From Larix sibirica (taxonomy: Eukaryota > Streptophyta > Pinopsida > Pinales > Pinaceae), in assembly GCA_004151065.3 (NCBI GenBank), contig NWUY0300024965.1, positions 31,753 to 42,404 on the forward strand: 10,652 nucleotides of DNA, read 5' to 3'. The translations under genes and the position numbers were made by a program. The notes under the pieces are model-generated. The model saw only the letters and a program-made list of their open reading frames with translations, was not told the DNA's origin and made no database searches. Shown here one piece after another: positions 8,460-10,652 of the stretch (positions within the stretch are counted from its first letter, which is position 1; every line of letters starts with the position of its first letter).

Positions 8460-9132
8460 GTACTTAACACTTCACTTCCCCCTTCGACTTTTGTCCCCAT
8501 TCCATCCACTGCTTACTATAAAACTATCGAAACTTTTTTCTCTAATCCCCTTCGTTCACCGACAACCCCTCCTTCAACCCTGTCTTCAAGTTCACCAATG
8601 TCTGAAGATATTTCTATTCCAACACCTTCACCAATAAATGTTACTTTAACCTTACACTTATCTGATTCTTTAGTCGGCACAACCCCCCTTACTTTGTCAT
8701 TATCCTTGTCGACCGCAACTGCATCCACTATCATTCCCACTGCACCTTCTTTAACCACATATGTGTTGACTATTCCTCTGTCGACCACCTCCACTGAAAT
8801 ATTTTCAATGACTGCTCCTGCATCGTCTATCCTTGAAGAAATCCTTTCGACAACTTCCACTGCACTGTCTTCGACCACTCTGGACACAACCCCACCTTCA
8901 TCAAGCCCTACCATAGTAACTACTTCCTCATCAACTGCAATCACTACGACTACTCCCACCTCAACTATCCATGCATTGACCAGTATTGCACTGAACACTT
9001 CTACAACAACGATGTCGACGTTTGCAGCACAACAGACAACACCAATGCCAAAATCGGACAACAAGATCAGTACAAATAAAAGCAGCAAGAGAAAAAAGAC
9101 AAAAAACCCTTCACAGATTTCTTTGCGAATTT
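8460..9132 (+). pseudogene. Ser/Thr/Pro-rich domain of ORF2 with a basic tail
   Basis: Part of the longest stop-free stretch of the element (8388-9134). After TPKKIKLPSIKYV it becomes almost pure Ser, Thr, Pro and Ala, with loosely repeated units of the type STTSTE, STTSTAL and TTTPTSTI, and ends in KSSKRKKTKNPSQ, a possible nuclear localisation cluster. At the DNA level a TCGAC-C/A-AC motif recurs at intervals. Such domains are flexible and, in secreted proteins, heavily glycosylated; no signal peptide is seen here. Its lack of stops is mainly a composition effect, because TCN, ACN and CCN codons do not become stops by a single C>T or G>A change. Confidence 0.6.
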
Positions 9133-9445
9133 AACTAGTATTAGGATCCTTCTCCACGCAAGCATTATTTATTCTAACCAAGGAATCATACCAAGAGATA
9201 AACAACATCATTAAAGTCGCCTCCAAAGAAAGATAGAAAAGATGGTCGGATGATAACAAGAATCTTAAAGCCACGAAAGATGAACATGACAATACCTAGA
9301 GGATTTTCTTAGTAAAAGCATAACAAATCATCGAACCCCTGCCAAAACCCCAGAAGGAAAATGATTTACAAACTATAGAAACTCATGGAAACAATTTTAG
9401 ATAGATTTCAACCAGTCCAGGCACAAATAACAAAATAGTAATAGG

Positions 9446-10006
9446 ATGAAACTAGTCTGCTTAGTTTTTGAAAAACGAGATAAAAAGTTGATAGGGTATG
9501 AAGTGAAAGCAACACAAGCAACATTGGTCCTAAATAACCGGTATACTTATTATGGGAAAATTTGTGTGGAACTTCATGCTTTAAAGACCACTCTACTAGA
9601 CATGTATGCCAGAAGATGTTCAATAGATCCGACTACAACATAGTTTTTGGAAGAACAGTTGGTTATGGAGCATCAACGCCAAGATGACTTGAAAGAACAC
9701 TATTGGCTCAGCGAAGGCAAACGAGCACAAGAAGGATTCAGTCACTTGACCACCAAAATGTACAGACTTATGAGGGCTACCGAATTACAACACCTAAATT
9801 TTGGATCAAATTTGCAAGGCATGCTAAATCAACCCACCCAATTCAAGTTGTTGCACCTCTCCAAGCTCACGATAGTTAGCGCAAATATTAGGATTGTACT
9901 CACTGATTGGGACCAATTTCAAGATCACCTTGCTCTGTCTGCACCAACAATTGTCAAAGCCTGTGTTGCTTTTGTTCCTCCAGAAGAAGCATTTAGCTCC
10001 CAATAA
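9446..10006 (+). pseudogene. C-terminal part of ORF2
   Basis: Two open stretches in one frame (9446-9643 and 9647-10006) are separated by a single TAG. They read YYGKICVELHALKTTLLDMYARR, then EEQLVMEHQRQDDLKEHYW, RAQEGFSHLTTKMYRLMRATE and VLTDWDQFQDHLAL. The profile is charged and largely helical, possibly coiled coil. It joins the preceding ORF2 frame by one frameshift between about 9405 and 9446. It ends in the usual position just before the purine tract. No homologous family is recognised. Confidence 0.55.
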
Positions 10007-10099
10007 CCATAAAACAATTGATTTTTATTGTAATTTTGTCAAAATTTTGTAAAAAATTGTTTACATATCGTGGTTCTCTTCGGGATGAAGGAATATTTT
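10007..10099 (+). other. Short untranslated region before the purine tract
   Basis: AT-rich, with several TTGTAA and AATTTTGT-type words and no coherent protein. It lies between the ORF2 stop and the polypurine tract. Confidence 0.4.
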
Positions 10100-10112
10100 G
10101 GGGTGTGGGAGA
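10100..10112 (+). other. Polypurine tract
   Basis: GGGGTGTGGGAGA lies directly against the 3' LTR, where plus-strand DNA synthesis is primed. Two T residues interrupt the purines, either natural to the family or due to decay. Confidence 0.75.
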
Positions 10113-10154
10113 TGTTGAAGGATCCTAGTCGGCCAACCAACTAGGTCCTCATGA

Positions 10155-10173
10155 CCGACTAGAGACTAGTCGG
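10155..10173. repeat. Hairpin in U3 of the 3' LTR
   Basis: CCGACTAG (10155-10162) and CTAGTCGG (10166-10173) are exact reverse complements around AGA. The right arm is also the direct repeat of 10125-10132, between which the 5' LTR lost 41 bp. Nearby CAGTCAG and CTGACTG form another inverted pair. Such motifs in U3 may bind regulators, but this is inference. Confidence 0.7.
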
Positions 10174-10248
10174 CTCAGTCAGTTGAGTCGGTTAGGCTGA
10201 CTGACCGGACAGTTAGGAAGTTATAACTATATAACTGTTTTTATGCAC

Positions 10249-10257
10249 TATATAACA
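10249..10257 (+). promoter_or_regulatory. Putative TATA box of the 3' LTR
   Basis: CTATATAAC corresponds to 782-790 of the 5' LTR; the flanking GCA before it and AGG after it are shared. Conservation between two LTRs that differ at about 13% of positions mildly supports it. Confidence 0.45.
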
Positions 10258-10444
10258 GGTTGGTGATCCAAAAGATGTAATGTTGCTTTTGTACATGATG
10301 GCCTCATAATATAAGACAACTTGTTGCTCCTTCTACCATTACTTGTATTCCTTCTCATACTTTTATGTATGTATGTGTGATCTTGCATCTTATCATGTAT
10401 TGTTGTGCAACTGGTAACCTTATGTAATCCCTTAGATTACAACA

Positions 10445-10449
10445 CCACT
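10445..10449. repeat. Target-site duplication, right copy (CCACT)
   Basis: Identical to 683-687; begins directly after the CAACA end of the 3' LTR. Confidence 0.9.
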
Positions 10450-10652
10450 CGAAACATACATATATCGTTTCTAAACTACTACATAGTGAAATTCCAGAAG
10501 ATTTGACACAATGCTAGGTTATATTGGAAAGATAGAAGAGACCATGCAAATTGATTTCTCACATTTCCAGTGTGTTATTTATAGGTGCCAGTGGTGGGAT
10601 ACCTTCAACCAAAGTAATGTAAAGGAATATCACACTAGTGTGATAATATATA
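10450..10652. other. Right flank, no gene seen
   Basis: No coherent reading frame or RNA gene. An 18-bp perfect palindrome, TATCACACTAGTGTGATA, lies at 10628-10645 next to the window end; its centre ACTAGT resembles the element's motif but it lies outside the element. Confidence 0.5.

Larger units (their letters stand above)
6051..10006 (+). pseudogene. ORF2: long decayed ORF after pol, function unknown
   Basis: One reading frame (codons starting at multiples of three) carries coherent protein from about 6051 to 9405, apart from a frameshift around 8036-8160; it then moves by one frame to 9446-10006, where TAA (10004-10006) ends it about 100 bases before the 3' LTR. Roughly fifteen stops interrupt it. 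A likely early ATG is 6096 or 6156. The parts are a Gln/Lys/Ser-rich N-terminus; a Lys/Glu helical segment near 6480-6650 (KIKATEEKSRALQEEVAM); a central region with MGYLGAPLMSSFGNL, LEMLEAVRQIVYEAKNFNW and KVYLENWFQIVNTMTD; an acidic helical part at 7749-8039; a Ser/Thr/Pro-rich domain; and a charged helical C-terminus. No zinc finger, nuclease motif, signal peptide or membrane helix was seen. The place matches that of env-like or extra ORFs in some plant gypsy elements, but I do not recognise the family. Confidence 0.65.
688..10444 (+). mobile_element. Complete but decayed Ty3/gypsy-type LTR retrotransposon
   Basis: The element is about 9.76 kb with LTRs of 293 and 332 bp, a primer-binding site, a purine tract and a target duplication of CCACT. 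Internal domains in order are an unknown N-terminus, a protease-like tail, a Gag-like segment, RT, RNase H, integrase and a long extra ORF. Integrase after RT/RNase H places it in Ty3/gypsy rather than Ty1/copia. The integrase ends in a GPY/F-type module and no chromodomain follows, so it is not a chromovirus. A large 3' ORF and a tRNA-Asp-like primer site would suit the Athila/Tat branch, but the exact lineage is not settled here. Stops, frameshifts and lost active-site residues show that it cannot move by itself. The LTRs differ at about 38 of 289 aligned bases by hand count, so the insertion is old. Confidence 0.95.
10113..10444 (+). repeat. 3' long terminal repeat (332 bp)
   Basis: Begins TGTTG and ends CAACA, a perfect 5-bp terminal inverted repeat, flanked on the right by the target duplication. 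It matches 688-980 apart from about 38 substitutions, a 41-bp segment missing from the 5' copy and the T-run difference. The U3 part is rich in AGTCGG-type words arranged as inverted repeats, and the TATA motif is at 10249-10257. This copy is the better guide to the original LTR. Confidence 0.94.

Noticed and set aside
8516-9088. A 190-codon open frame on the minus strand, rich in Val, Ile and Glu
   Set aside because: It is the antisense shadow of the Ser/Thr-rich domain. Its hydrophobic look follows from complementing ACN and TCN codons, and it has no recognisable motif.
6051-10006. ORF2 as an env-like glycoprotein gene
   Set aside because: The position fits, but no signal peptide, membrane helix or cysteine pattern is seen; a Ser/Thr-rich domain alone is not enough.

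Overview
The window is plant nuclear DNA and is almost entirely one old, inactivated Ty3/gypsy-type (Metaviridae-like) LTR retrotransposon on the + strand, at 688-10444 (about 9.76 kb). The boundaries are well supported. The 5' LTR (688-980) and 3' LTR (10113-10444) align end to end. The 3' LTR has TGTTG...CAACA ends. The element is flanked by a perfect 5-bp target-site duplication, CCACT (683-687 and 10445-10449). A degenerate primer-binding site follows the 5' LTR and a purine-rich tract precedes the 3' LTR. The host is inferred to be a land plant from the reverse transcriptase/integrase type, the best PBS match (plant tRNA-Asp) and the decay pattern; the species cannot be told.

Layout: 1-687 is AT-rich, pyrimidine-rich flank with no gene. 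From 1038 to about 5790 lies a broken polyprotein: an unrecognised N-terminal part (1038-1575), a segment resembling the C-terminal half of a retropepsin (about 1576-1890), a linker, a Gag-capsid-like segment (about 2265-2720), then reverse transcriptase, RNase H and integrase ending in a GPY/F-type module without a chromodomain. The protease-like part lies before the Gag-like part, the reverse of the usual order. From 2265 to about 4300 the code keeps one frame despite many stops; elsewhere there are several frameshifts.

Between pol and the 3' LTR is about 4.2 kb more. A short spacer (5790-6050) carries a perfect 9-bp-arm inverted repeat and a consensus TATA sequence. It is followed by a second long decayed reading frame, ORF2 (about 6051-10006, roughly 1,300 codons), mostly in a single frame. 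ORF2 has coiled-coil-like ends, a central part I do not recognise, a 31-bp tandem duplication that breaks the frame, and a Ser/Thr/Pro-rich domain followed by a basic cluster. I see no signal peptide or membrane segment, so it is not an obvious env. It is the most interesting part of the window.

The copy is dead. Stops interrupt every domain, and five catalytic aspartates in RT, RNase H and integrase are now Asn, all at positions where a G>A change in a CpG or CpHpG site would do this. By hand alignment the two LTRs differ at about 13% of aligned positions, mostly transitions, so the insertion is old. 10445-10652 is plain flanking DNA.
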